DNA from: Armigeres subalbatus
Lineage: Eukaryota; Arthropoda; Insecta; Diptera; Culicidae
Direction: 5' to 3'
Length of the DNA: 64,000 bases
Assembly (NCBI RefSeq): GCF_024139115.2
Contig: NC_085141.1
Coordinates: 217,781,783-217,845,782, forward strand
In this document: piece by piece, positions 53,440 through 64,000 of the stretch
Layout: every line of letters begins with the position of its first letter
Numbering within the stretch: position 1 is the first letter of the stretch
Translations under genes and position numbers: made by a program
The notes under the pieces: model-generated
What the model was told of the DNA's origin: nothing
The model's input: the letters and a program-made list of their open reading frames with translations, nothing else
Database searches by the model: none

Positions 53440-56400
53440 AAATTCAAATTTCGAACCATTTCGTCATATTTCTGTCATAACGGCCCGAATTTATTCTGAT
53501 TGCATGTCAGAATCATAAATTATTGGGGATTTGGAAAATCGAAACAAATTCCATTGAAAATTCGGAATAAATTCCGACGGAATTGTCGTTGGAAATTCGG
53601 AACATTTTCCATTAGAAGCTCGAAACAATTTCCGTTAGGAATTTAGAATAATTTCTGATGGAAATTCAAAATAATGTCTGTTATAAGTTCGAGAGCATTT
53701 CTTTCGGAAATTCGAAACAATTTCCTTTGGAAATTCAGATCGCTTTCCAATGAATGAATTTACGTAGAAATTATAAAAATTGGAAACAATTTCCGTTGAA
53801 AGTTCAGAACTTACTCTATAGGAAGTTCGAAGCAGTTTCCGTACTAAATTCGACATAATTCCTCAGAAAATTTCGAAAGAATTCTATTTGAAATTAGAAG
53901 CAACTTTTGTTGAAACAATTGCCGTTGGAAATTCGGAACAATTGCAATTGAAAATTTGTAACGTATTCCATTAGAAGATCGTAACAATTTCCATTTGAAA
54001 TATGGAATCGTTTCTGATAAAAATTCGACAGAATTTTTGTTGAAAATGTTGAAAATTCAAAACTTTTTGCATTGCATATTCAAAACAATTGCTGGATATT
54101 CGGAACTTTTTTCGATGTTAACTCGAAACGCTTTACAATGGATGTTCGAAGCAGCTTCCGTTTTAAATTCTAAATAATATCTGATAGACATTCGAAAGTA
54201 TTTTTCTTTGAGGTTCGAAACAATTTCTGTGCCGAATTCGAATCAATTTGCGTTGAAAGTTTGGACATAATCCATTAAATAATTTAATTTCCGTTCGAAA
54301 TGTGAAATAATTTCAAATGGAAATTCAAAATAAATTCTGACAGAAATTCGAAACAATTTAGGCTAGAAATTTCGAAGAACTTTTTTTGGAAGCTCGGCAC
54401 AATTTCCGAACCGTACGGAATGAGAGATGAACCAGTCTCGGGTTGAAAATCTTTTTTCTCTTTCGTTCCAAATTGGATATTAATGGAATTCTGTTAGTAG
54501 TTCAAATCAATTTTCGATGAAATGCGGAACAATTTCCCTTCGAAATTAGAAACGTATTCCTTTGGAAATTTGAAACAATATCTGACTGGAATTAGACATA
54601 ATTTTTGATAGAAATTTGGAAGAATTTTGTTGGAAATTCGAAACAATTCCCATTAGAAACTAAATTGATTTTCTGACAGAATTTTGAAAGAATTCTGTAG
54701 GAAATTCGAAGCAATTTCCATTAAAACAATTGTCGAAGAAAATGCGAAACATAGTTCATTATATGTTCGCAGCATTGAAGCATAGATCATTGTATTGTTC
54801 GCAGCTTGAAAATCGAAACATTTTCCGATGGAAATTTTTAGCAGTTTCCGCTCGACATTCGAAATAATTTTCGATAGAAATTAGATTTAAATTCTGCTAG
54901 AAAATCAAAAAAATTAATTGAGAATTCGAAATATATTTTCTTGGAAGTTCGAAACAATATTCGCTGGAAATTCAGAACAGTTTTAGACAGAAATTCGGAG
55001 CATTTTCTGTTGGATAAATTCAAACCAATTTTCGTTCCAAATTTTAAATATTCTTTAGTATAAATATGAAATAATTTTTGATAGAAATTTGTTAGAATTT
55101 CTGTTGAAAATTCAAAACAATTGCCGTTGGAAATTCGGAAAAATTTTCGTTGGAAATTCGTAACAATTTCCGATGGAAATTGGAAGTAGATTCGAAATAA
55201 TTTCCGATAGGAATTGAATAGAACTTCTGTAGGAAATTTAAAAAAAATATTCCGGCGAAAATTCGTTATATGTTAAGGATAGATTCAAATCAATTTCCCT
55301 TTTCAATGTGAATTGTTTGAGACTCGAAAAAAATTTCTTTGAAATTCCGAACATATCCGAAATAATTTCTGTTGAAAATTCGGAAAAAAAAGTCGTTGGA
55401 AATTGAAAATTCGGAAGATATTCGAAGACATGTCCGTTGAAAATTTTTAGCAATTGCTGTTAAAAATTCAAAACAATTTGCGTTGGAAACTCAGTACAAG
55501 TAGTTTCCATTTGAAAGTCGAAATAATTTTCGATAAGAATTCGATAGAACTTCTGTTGGAAAAAAAAAAAACTGTTGGGAATTTGGAGCATATTCCATTA
55601 AAAGTATGGAACAATTTCCACTTGAAGATTGTAACAGATTTTGATGGAAATTGGGAAAATTTGTTGTTGGATGTATTCGAAACGATTTCCGTTTTTAAAT
55701 TGTAATAATATCTTATTTGGATTTGAAATAATTTCTAGAAAGTTGAATGAATTTCTGTTGCAAATTCTAAACATTGAAAATTCGGAACGATTTCCGTTGA
55801 AAATTCGAAGCACTTTCTGTTGGAAACTCGGAACAATTTCCGTTGAAAATTGCCGTTGGAAAGTCGGAATATTTTTTATGGAAAATCGGAACAATTTCTG
55901 GTGAAAATTTGAAGCAGTTCCGTTCGAACTTCGATATAGTTGTTCGAAACAGTTGGAAATTCTCAACAATTTCCGATGGAAATTCGAAGCAGTTTCCGTA
56001 AAAAATACAAAATTATTTCTAATAGAAATTGTAAACATTTTCTATCGGAAACTCGGAACATATTCCGTTTCTGTCAATTCGGAACAATATCTGTTGGAAA
56101 TTTGGAATACATTCCATCGGATTAGTTCCCGTTGGATATTCGGAACAATTTACGTTGGAAACTTGAGATTCGAAACAGTTTCCGTTGCAATATTCTGTTG
56201 GAAATCCGAATTAATTACCGTCGGAAGAACAGCACAATTGTCTTTGGAAATTTGGAACAAATGCCGTAGGAATTTCGAAACAATGTCCGTTGCAAACTCG
56301 GAACATATTCCTTCGATAGTTCGAAGCAATTTTTGTTGGGAATATGGAACAACTGTCGTTGGAAAATCGAAAGAATTTCCGCTTGGTAGTCTATGTCTGG
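53440..56400. repeat. 3-kb degenerate minisatellite of 23-bp palindromic units
   Basis: The unit is close to GGAAATTCGAAACAATTTCC plus GTT. GGAAATT at one end of each unit pairs with AATTTCC at the other, so every unit is a small hairpin. About 120 diverged units fit in the span. Variants such as GAAAATTCGGAACAATTTCC are interspersed. All open frames here on both strands are repeat translations rich in Phe, Ile, Asn and Arg. The array is followed by a short (TTAAAATAATACAATAAAATTGCA)-like AT-rich tail. Confidence 0.9.
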
Positions 56401-59400
56401 ACTTAAAATTTTATATAAAATTAATTGCATTAAAATAATACAATAAAATTGCATTAAAAAATGGTATAAAAAAAATATGGGCCCCTCAAGGGCTATTTCG
56501 TTTGGAAAACGAGACGGGACATGTCACAAACCCACAAACCTGAATAAATGATTATTTTCCGGGACAGGGAAATAGCAGACAAATAACAAAACTCACTGGA
56601 TGCATTAAAAAATGCTTCGGATTTATTTTTCGGAAGTTTTATTATTAGTCATGGCTAGAAAAATCAGTGAGGTGTATTTAAAAATTATTTGTATTTATCA
56701 TTCTTCGCATTGAAATATTCGAACGTAAGCATCATGTTAGTTCTCCAAAACAAAAAAAAAACATATTAGTTGAGAACATTTTATTACTTTTGAAGCAATA
56801 ACACATTTCATATAAGTCATTTTTTGTGATATTCATAATTATTTTGCACATAACAACCATTTTCCAAAAACATTTCATCGATTTGACATGGAGTGACCTT
56901 GCCGTAATAGAGCTATATAGAGATAGTATGAAGAACAAAACTATTGGGACAAGACTAGCACTAAGTGGTCGCAAGGGGGGAAGATCAACTAAAGATAGTG
57001 TCTATATGTAGAGAAAGAGAGAGAGCAGTATTGGTTGCTGGTAAAGTAGTACTATGAGCTTTAAATACCGTTTTAGCGTAATTGACGGTCTCATTCGTAG
57101 CCTCGGTGAAGGCCCTCCGCAGACGCGTTCTCCTACTTTGCGACAGAGTCTGTGGGCAGAGTAGCACACCCTTGTTAGCGTTGGAGGGGCATTTCGTTCG
57201 TTCGTTCGTTCAGCGGTCGGTCAGATATTGGTGTTTTGTTTTTTCAATTTTGAGCGAGAGTCGAAGGTAATGTTTTTGGTTCATGATTTGGTTTCGATCG
57301 ATTAGCAATCGAAAAGAGGCGTGCAGTTCGCGCCAAACCACGGAAAGATGGCAAAGTCGTAGTAGGAGAGATATAAAAGAGAAAAGAGAGAAAAAACAGA
57401 GAAGAGGAAAACATTGGTTGATTTTCACTTAATAGACAAATAGTTTCGAGAAACGTTATTCAAAAGCGAGTTATTATCGATACTGCTAAAAACCACTTTG
57501 CGCCTTATTCTGTTATTCGTATTTACAGCGTACGAACAAAAAGGTAAGCAAATTGATTCTAATCGTACATCCAAGTATGGGCGCTCACGTCCCAGATGTT
57601 CGAGATAGGACACCGGAATAAAGCAAGTCGATAAAAAAATATCCAAGAAAAAGAAAATTCCATTTACATAAACCCAAAGTTATGAAAGCTGATGATTTGC
57701 ATAATAGGAATCCGTCTTCACTACTTTCTCCGGCGATTTCCTTTTCAACATCACGATTACACAGATAAGACTTGATGTTGGTCAGTGCAGTTGGACCTGA
57801 TGAATGTGCGACAATGCGATTGGCAAATGTAGATGTGGGGTCAATTTATTTCTAAGTGCAATGGAGGATGAATATTTCATCTAAAGAAACTGATCACCTG
57901 AAACAAGATTCTATTTAAGTGATAATAACTGGTCCGTTGGTACACAAATAAAAGTAAAATAACTAAAGGAAAAATTTATTGATTTGAACGGTAAAAATCC
58001 TAATACTATGATATACGTCTGAAATTTCACTCGGCACCATATTTACATAGCCTATACCACTACAGATTATTCTCACAATCACATGAAGCGCAGGGTTACT
58101 AAATTGTTTAACATATTGCCACTATTGCCATCACCCGACAAATATGAATTAAGGTCCAAAGCGCCGGATTGAACTCATAAGCATTTATATATTTGACTGT
58201 ACAGAGCGAGTGCAAACACCATATGGGACGAAGCTGATTTTGCGTTGTTTCTCGACTACGGTTTGGAGAAGTGCCACACAATTGGAAAACTCGGACCACA
58301 CACCTTTTCTTTCTCCTTCTCCTTTCTTCGCGCAACGAGCTGCAAGATTTCCATGCGATTAGGATGAAATCGAAGAAACGGAAACAGAACCGGAAATGGA
58401 ATAGATAGACAGAAAGATAGGCGTTTAGTGAAAATAAAAGAAAGAGGATGATTATTTCTAGTTAGAGTAAAACACAGATTCATAGTTTTCGGATAAAGTG
58501 TCAAGGTGTTGAAACAAATCTCAGATCTACATTTATGAGTAAAAACCAAATTTTCTTCATGCTGAAATAAACGTAGCTCCATTCAACTCCAAGAAGATGC
58601 TTTTTTTTTGCGATTATATATCTCTGTGCTTTTTTTTTCCTGGCTGATGAAGGTAAACAGTTTTCGCCATTCATTCCTGACAAAAGGCAGACACAATCAC
58701 GATCCACTCAACTCAGCACAATTTCAACACCTTCATCACATTCATTGCTCTATTGTCGTAAACCGAACAGAAATTTGAATGAACAAGTGAGTTGGGGGAA
58801 CAATCTCGAGACGAATGCAATGTTTTTGTTGCCGTGGACCCATCTCGTTCTATTCTGCTTTATCTACGTTGTAATGAAGCAGTATAAAATTAGTGTTCCC
58901 GCTCTTAACCTCATAGCTCTCATATTGATACTATGGAAACAAGGTAATGCTTTATCCACAGTTACATTGTAGGCGAAAAGAAAATAGAACGATTCCTCGC
59001 AAAAGATATAAATTTGTGTTATTTTTTTACATTTCCATGTAAATTAAAAACACTTGCTTTTTTATTCTATGAAAAATTTGACATCTTATTTCTTACTTGA
59101 AGAAAACTTTGAGAAAGATTTTGAAAAAAAAGTTTTTCGAGTCTATTGTTTTATTGCAAATGTCAGTACCATAAATAACTATTTTTGTGGGAAGTTGTGT
59201 TAATTTACAATTCCTCTATTGAAATTGTTTTTTCAGTTTATTGCTTTTTCAATTACAGGATTATATCACCCAATTTCATTTGTAATCAATAGAGATGTTA
59301 TTTCGTTTCCCATTTGAATTTTTTCTTGTTTTCAATGAAACGAAGCACGTAAAAGAAGTATTGGCATATTAGTGTACTTTAAATTAAGTAATTTTCACTT

Positions 59401-59639
59401 AAACGTTCATATAAACAATTGAAAAATGCTATTTTTTACTTTTCTATGAAAAATATAAGTTTGCTATGCAACATTTTTTTATTAGATGATTTTTTATTGT
59501 TTTAGATTCTAACACACACAACCAGAATACTTATATAACAGAATTATTACGCTTTAAATCTTTTTTTTAGTGGCTCTACATTCCAACATGTCATGTGCAT
59601 GTTATTTGACTCATTTGTCCAGAACTTTTTCATTTACAT
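56401..59639. other. Mostly unassigned DNA; holds the promoter/exon candidate at 57190
   Basis: I recognise no coding domain. Open frames at 58108-58335, 58256-58582 and 58745-58972 are short and of ordinary AT-rich composition. The last has two hydrophobic stretches but no family motif. The segment 56900-57420 is GC-richer and appears unique. Confidence 0.35.
57190..57266 (+). promoter_or_regulatory. Possible core promoter and non-coding first exon
   Basis: A (CGTT)n tract leads into TTCAGCGGTCGGTCAGATATT, with two Inr-like TCA motifs. The sequence GAGCGAGAGTCGAAG|GTAATG at 57252-57272 is a reasonable splice donor. Non-coding first exons with such layouts are common in insects. There is no transcript evidence and no downstream exon was recognised. 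Confidence 0.2.
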
Positions 59640-59830
59640 TTATTTGAACACCGTCTTCAACTTAAAGATTGCACAGACTTTTTGTTAGACCCAATTCTAT
59701 TTTTAAAAACTAATTTACTGACAAAAAAGAACATATTTCATTAAATAGTCTGCAGCATACATTTAATGGCTTATTTTGGCCGTAATGTGTGCGATGTCCA
59801 CGGATCCATAGCAGTTGGCGATTTCTGAGT
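59640..59830 (-). pseudogene. 3' end of a Jockey/I-like LINE
   Basis: The minus strand encodes GHRTHYGQNKPLNVCCRLFN and EICSFLSVN before a TAG near 59716. This is the C-terminal RT motif also present at 3282-3400 (HRTLYGQ). About 75 bp of 3' UTR with AATAAATG follows. It is a severely 5'-truncated insertion. Confidence 0.75.
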
Positions 59831-60724
59831 TGACGAGACGGTGTGTGAGTGTGAGTATACCGCGTTTTCCATATGAAAACTACGCGATTCCTTAGGGTAT
59901 CCATATTACCCAATGCATGAACTGCTCGGAGGACCAACCGATCGCTGGAGATAGAAAATGCGAGAAGCAAAAGTTTTCCAGAAAATTCAACAGTGACCAA
60001 CACGGATCGAAGTAGGGCGTGCTCGCGGATTGACGTGTTTTCATATTTTTATCAGTAATTTTTTCCGCGGTCTGGACAAGTCCGATAGTGAATTTTTTAG
60101 TTCTTGATAATATTGTACCACTCATTAAAAAATATCTACTCCTACGCTTATTTATAGTAGCAACAAAAAATAAGCGCCAGATAGTCGCCTAAGCGTATTT
60201 TTGAAAATTTGACCGCCACATAGAGTATTCTAGCGGTGAATGCTTTAAGAACACGTGCTATTTGTACTGCGGATAACACATTACACATCTTGGCCTTGTA
60301 AAACGATCACAAAAGTTGTCATTATGTTGCAAGACAAAATATATCATTACAGAAGTTTACAGTGCACGAAAATAAACTTAAAGTTCGCTATAGTCGACAC
60401 AGTTCTCAAGAATTATGGAAGATGACAACCTGAAATTAGTTCCTTGATATATTTCGAAATGACTTGCATGGTTTAGTAGGCATGGATTTGGACGTCGATT
60501 TATTGTAATGTGCCATCTAACGTAAAACTCATTATACAACACTCAATACGTGTAATGTATCTAGTCAGAAATGATAGGTGATTAAATGTGAACCTATTTC
60601 TCGCCTTTGTCGTATTTGATAATCGAGCCACTCTAACCTACCACTAGATTGATAGAATTGATTTTTCTCTTTTCACTCTCCCCACCTTATACAAGTTAAC
60701 AGAACCATTAACTGCAAAATATTG
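59831..60724. other. Unassigned DNA
   Basis: I recognise nothing here beyond ordinary AT-rich sequence. Confidence 0.35.
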
Positions 60725-61262
60725 GGAGAAAGGTCGTTTGGTCGAAACCCGAATGCCAATAGGCCGAAATCCATCTGGCCGAATAGGTCATTTGGCTGAA
60801 TAGATCATTGGCCTAATGGTCCATTCAGCCAAATGACTTATTAGATCCTATTCTGCCAAACGTCCTATTCGGCCATATGACCTTTTCTGCCAAATGATCT
60901 ATTCGACCATATAACCTATTCGGCCGAATAACCTATTCGACCAGATGGGCTTCGGCCTAATGATTTGTTCGGCCTAGTGGCATTCGGCCTAGTGGCATTC
61001 GGCCTAGTGGCATTCGGCCTAGTGGCATGCGGCCAATGGCTTTCCACCGAATGACCTATTCGACCAAATGATCTATTGAACCAATTGACCTATTCGGAAA
61101 AATAACCTTTTAGGCCAAATGATATTTTCGACCAAATAACAGTTTTGGCCAAATGACTTTTTCGGCCAAATGACCTTTCCGTCCAAATGACCTATTCGGC
61201 TATTTGAGCCTTTCGGCCATATGATTTGGCATTCGGCAGAACGGTAATCGGCCAACCGGCCC
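60725..61262. repeat. TTCGGCC minisatellite, foldback layout
   Basis: Units such as GGCCGAATAGGTCATTTGG run to about 60805. The polarity then inverts and CTATTCGGCCAAATGACC units run to 61262. A perfect local tandem TTCGGCCTAGTGGCA occurs four times at 60970-61030. The right end (complement GGGCCGGTTGGCCGATTACC) matches the left start of the array at 38322. Both arrays therefore share a defined terminus. Confidence 0.85.
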
Positions 61263-61401
61263 TTTTCTGAAATATAGTTATCATTGATTTTGGATCATGT
61301 TACGTAAAAGACATAATTCTCAGGAACACATTTATCATTTTTGCAGTTCTCAATAGTATTATTATTTACCCTAAGAGGTGAGGATCGCCAAATTTTCGGA
61401 G

Positions 61402-61469
61402 GATACTCAGAACATGATACAGAATCAGATGGGCATTGTGAAGCATAATCTATTTCTGGAACCACCCTA
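61402..61469. mobile_element. Terminal fragment of the hAT-like MITE family of 34765-36145
   Basis: CAGAACATGATACAGAATCA, GATGGGCATTGTGAAGC and GGAACCACCCTA match the right end of the 1381-bp MITE with about a dozen differences. The other terminus is absent. Confidence 0.7.
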
Positions 61470-61601
61470 ATGGGCATTGCCGGAATGGGTTCGATGAATA
61501 AAATCTGGAAATTGGTGTTTGGCGCCATTTTGAAATTCAAGACGGCAATGGATACCTCATCTTAAAATCGTGTTGTGAATCTGTTGAATAAAGTTGAGGC
61601 A

Positions 61602-62849
61602 TGATAAGGTACTGTGGGGCAAGTGGGCTAAGTTCATGTTCATCAAGTCATAAAAGCTGAACATAATATTTAAATTGATCATATTTACGACATTACGAAT
61701 CATCTATTCAATCATTATATGCCTGCACACAAGATCTTTTATGAAAAATCATAAATAAATAAAAAAGAAAAAAAAGAGAAAAAAAGAAAAAAAGCAAAAA
61801 ACATTTTTAGGATACAAAATATTTATAAAACCAAAAAATCTGTTTGAATTTTTCACTTGCCCCACTTGTGGGGTAAGTGAAAAAATCATTTTAAAAGAGG
61901 ATTTTTCAATATAAGAACACATTTTCTGCTCATATATTTCATGCAAACGATAATTATACTGAATAGAGTATAACTGTGATCTGTTGTGATGCTGTTGATA
62001 TTTCATCAAAGTCACTGGAGTCCCTCCATTTTTTTGTTTTCTTTACTTGAACTTTTTGAAATCTAACATTTCATCTCCATTTGTGTCTAACATTACTTTC
62101 TATTTCAGGTTTATAGTAAGATAATGAACCTTGGCGATAGTTTTTTTTGTGTATACAGAGAAATTATCTTTGAAATATTCATCAAACCTGGAATCATCAT
62201 TGTTGTAATTCATTAACAATCCACTTAAGACTTCAGTAGAGTAGTCCACATTAACACATGGCTACATCTTCTAAATTTCGACTAAATAAATCATAGTTGT
62301 TGATATATTTGCAAAAGTATTGATTCTTGTAGTTAGGCTCTATAAATGCCATTTTTTACGAATTATTTATCAAACATGGATTATTTAATACACTGACACG
62401 CTTTGGACTTTCGGTTCTTGATTTAGTATTTCAACGGTATCACTCTAATAACCAAAAGCCTTCGAATGAGTTTGAATTGGTATTATTTGTTCATATACGC
62501 TTAATAGAAATTATTTGTGTTAGAAAAAAATAGAGAAATGCTTTCAGTGTCGGAAAATTTTCACTTGCCCCACCCGTGGTAAAAAAACAGGCAAAGCCAT
62601 AAATTTTGTTTTTTAATTCTTGATGTTCATAACATAATTTTTGTGGCTGGAATTCAAAACTGTATTTATTGACACGCAAAACAACCTTCATGTTTCACTT
62701 ATCCAGCTTTCCACGCTCGCCATAATGGCATTGATTTGATTGACCTTGTATGATTGTGAAGTGAAATTGAAGAATTCTATGTTTCATCAGTGAAATACTT
62801 GCGTTTTTTCACTTACCCCATTTACCCACTTACCCCACTGTACCTTACT
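61602..62849. mobile_element. 1.25-kb terminal-repeat element with GGGGCAAGTGG repeats
   Basis: The left end reads TAAGGTACTGTGGGGCAAGT and the right end, on the other strand, TAAGGTACAGTGGGGTAAGT. CTTGCCCCAC-type motifs recur at 61856-61880, 62563-62575 and 62813-62845, always near TTTTCACTT. TAA/TTA borders the GGTAC core, which could be a TWA-type duplication, but this is ambiguous. No transposase is recognisable. Confidence 0.65.
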
Positions 62850-62879
62850 TGATTTCTTGGAACTTTTATTTATTTTTTA

Positions 62880-63480
62880 ATTTTAAGTTTTTTGGGGGAA
62901 GGAGGAATTTTAAGAGAAATTACTGGAGGATCTCCCGGAGGAAATCTTGAAGGATGTCTGGAGAAGCTTCCGTAAGAATCTCTGGAGGTACTTTAGCATA
63001 AATCTCCTGTGCAGCTTCCGAAACAAAACATCCTCGAGGAATTTTCGAATGAATTCTTGTAGGAATTTCTTAAGAAACTGCGGAGAAATTTCTGAAGAAA
63101 CCCCTGGGAACTTCTGGAGGAATTCCTCTGAGGAACTTCCGGAGGAACTTCTTGGGGAATTTCTTTAAGGAATTTCCGGACGAACTTCTTTGTAGAACTT
63201 CCGGATGAATTCCTTTGTAGACCTTCCGAAGGAATTCCTTTGAGGAACTTTAGGAGGAATTCCTTTGAGAAACTTCCGGAGGAGTTCCTTCGAGGAACTT
63301 TTGGAGAAATTTCTGGAGGAACTTATGGAGGAATTCTTGGAGGATCTTCCGAAGAATTCTTGAAGGAACTTCCGGAAGCTTTCGTGGAGGATTTCCTGGA
63401 GGAACTTGCGGAGAATTTCCTGAAGGAACTTCCGGAGGAAGTACCGTCCGTCAGTGTCAAATCAATGCCAAAACAAATAT
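62880..63480. repeat. GAATTCC-type minisatellite, about 25-bp units
   Basis: Units like GGAGGAATTCCTTTGAGGAA with CTTCC repeat at 25 bp for about 600 bp, better preserved than the other arrays of this family. Apparent proteins such as LPEELLGEFL and SEEFLKELPEAF are translations of the repeat. Confidence 0.85.
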
Positions 63481-63489
63481 AGCGGGAAG

Positions 63490-64000
63490 AGCTCCTCGAC
63501 GCAGATAATTCCTCACAAACTACGTCGGAACTATGGGAGAAAGTTAATGCGCTTAACGGAAAGAGAAAGTGCTAACCGCATATTTGATATTGGCATTTAA
63601 TCGCAATTGGACCCTGCTGGTGAAAAAACAGTTGGTGGACTGGGACTTCTCCGGCTCCGTTCTGGATATAACTCTATTTTAAGTTGCCATGAACGGGGCC
63701 TTTAATGGTCTCGTTTTTTGTTTTTTCTACGATAACGACATCCTGCTAGTGGTCGTCGGAAATACTCCGGCCAGTACGTGATTCAGAAGCCAAATTTACT
63801 ATGGCTGCACTATGTCGGCCGTGAAAAGTATACGCGAATATGTTTCCAATGGACGACTCCGTCTCCTTGGTCCCAGCCTCAAGCTAAATGATCAACTAAT
63901 TCCCAACCGGAAACTTATGAAGGTTCTTGGGGTCTTCATCGATCGAGGACTGCCCATAATTTCTCATATTAGAGCGGTTAAAATGGGCTGCAGGTCCAGG
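63490..64000 (+). pseudogene. LINE reverse transcriptase fragment (LOA/R1/I-like), runs off the window
   Basis: The frame near 63718 reads FYDNDILLVVVGNTPAST, a degenerate YADD active site with the first Asp of the pair replaced. RLLGPSLKLNDQLIPNRKLM and KVLGVFIDRGLPIISHIRAV follow in another frame at 63860-63990, the conserved post-active-site block (LNG..I...KVLGV.IDR.L...HI). The upstream part is not recognisable, and the element probably continues beyond 64000. Confidence 0.7.

Noticed and set aside
53635..56438. Several open frames on both strands rich in Phe, Asn, Ile and Arg
   Set aside because: They are translations of the 23-bp palindromic array and change frame with every length variant.
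62947..63482. Two open frames encoding Glu/Leu/Gly-rich repeats (LPEE, SEEFLKEL)
   Set aside because: They are translations of the 25-bp GAATTCC minisatellite. The frame stays open because the repeat lacks stops in that phase.
1..64000. Endogenous flavivirus or rhabdovirus-like insertions, common in Aedes
   Set aside because: I saw no motifs of such viral proteins in any frame; the RT-bearing sequences all fit LINE, BEL or copia.

Overview
The window looks like nuclear DNA from a culicine mosquito, most probably Aedes. The evidence is the repeat content: a Feilai-type tRNA SINE, LOA/R1-type and Jockey-like LINEs, a BEL/Pao and a copia element, Helitron-like pieces, many MITE or foldback elements, and long degenerate minisatellites in AT-rich DNA. 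I recognise no intact conserved host gene. Two short open frames (11018-11378 minus, 37598-37828 minus) and one promoter/first-exon-like stretch (57190-57266) are the only host-gene candidates, all weak.

Layout. 0-9.3 kb: LINE relics. These are an R1/LOA-type ORF1 joined to a foreign LINE 3' end, a Jockey-like reverse transcriptase (minus), and a 3-kb LOA-like element with RNase H (minus) carrying a TA-flanked MITE, followed by a hairpin element. 9.3-18.4 kb: mostly non-coding DNA with an 88-bp near-perfect palindrome against a Helitron-like end, an R1-like fragment, foldback DNA, and a 493-bp retroposon with a 23-bp target duplication. 18.4-27.6 kb: a BEL/Pao retrotransposon broken by three DNA-element insertions (a TTAA MITE, a 2.03-kb palindromic Transib-like element, and a 1.4-kb element with 3-bp CAG duplications that itself holds a Helitron). 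27.6-32.1 kb: an ATGGATCAT array, then a GAATTCC array interrupted by a SINE. 32.4-36.5 kb: a 4.1-kb terminal-inverted-repeat unit with a retroposon, a Helitron and a 1.4-kb hAT-like MITE nested inside. 36.5-47 kb: scattered minisatellites, including a TTCGGCC/GTGAGAAG composite, and long stretches with nothing recognisable. 47-53 kb: a foldback element abutting a non-LTR RT, then a copia relic. 53-64 kb: a 3-kb palindromic 23-bp minisatellite, unexplained DNA, more TTCGGCC and GAATTCC arrays, a GGGGCAAGTGG terminal-repeat element, and a LINE fragment at the edge.

Nothing here works together as a pathway; the window is a nested record of transposition. The strongest observation is the palindromic element at 21199-23227. 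Its CACAGTG termini, its 5-bp target duplication and a RAG1/Transib-like C-terminal coding exon with a 62-bp intron all point independently to Transib. All clade names rest on motifs read by eye; no database search was run.
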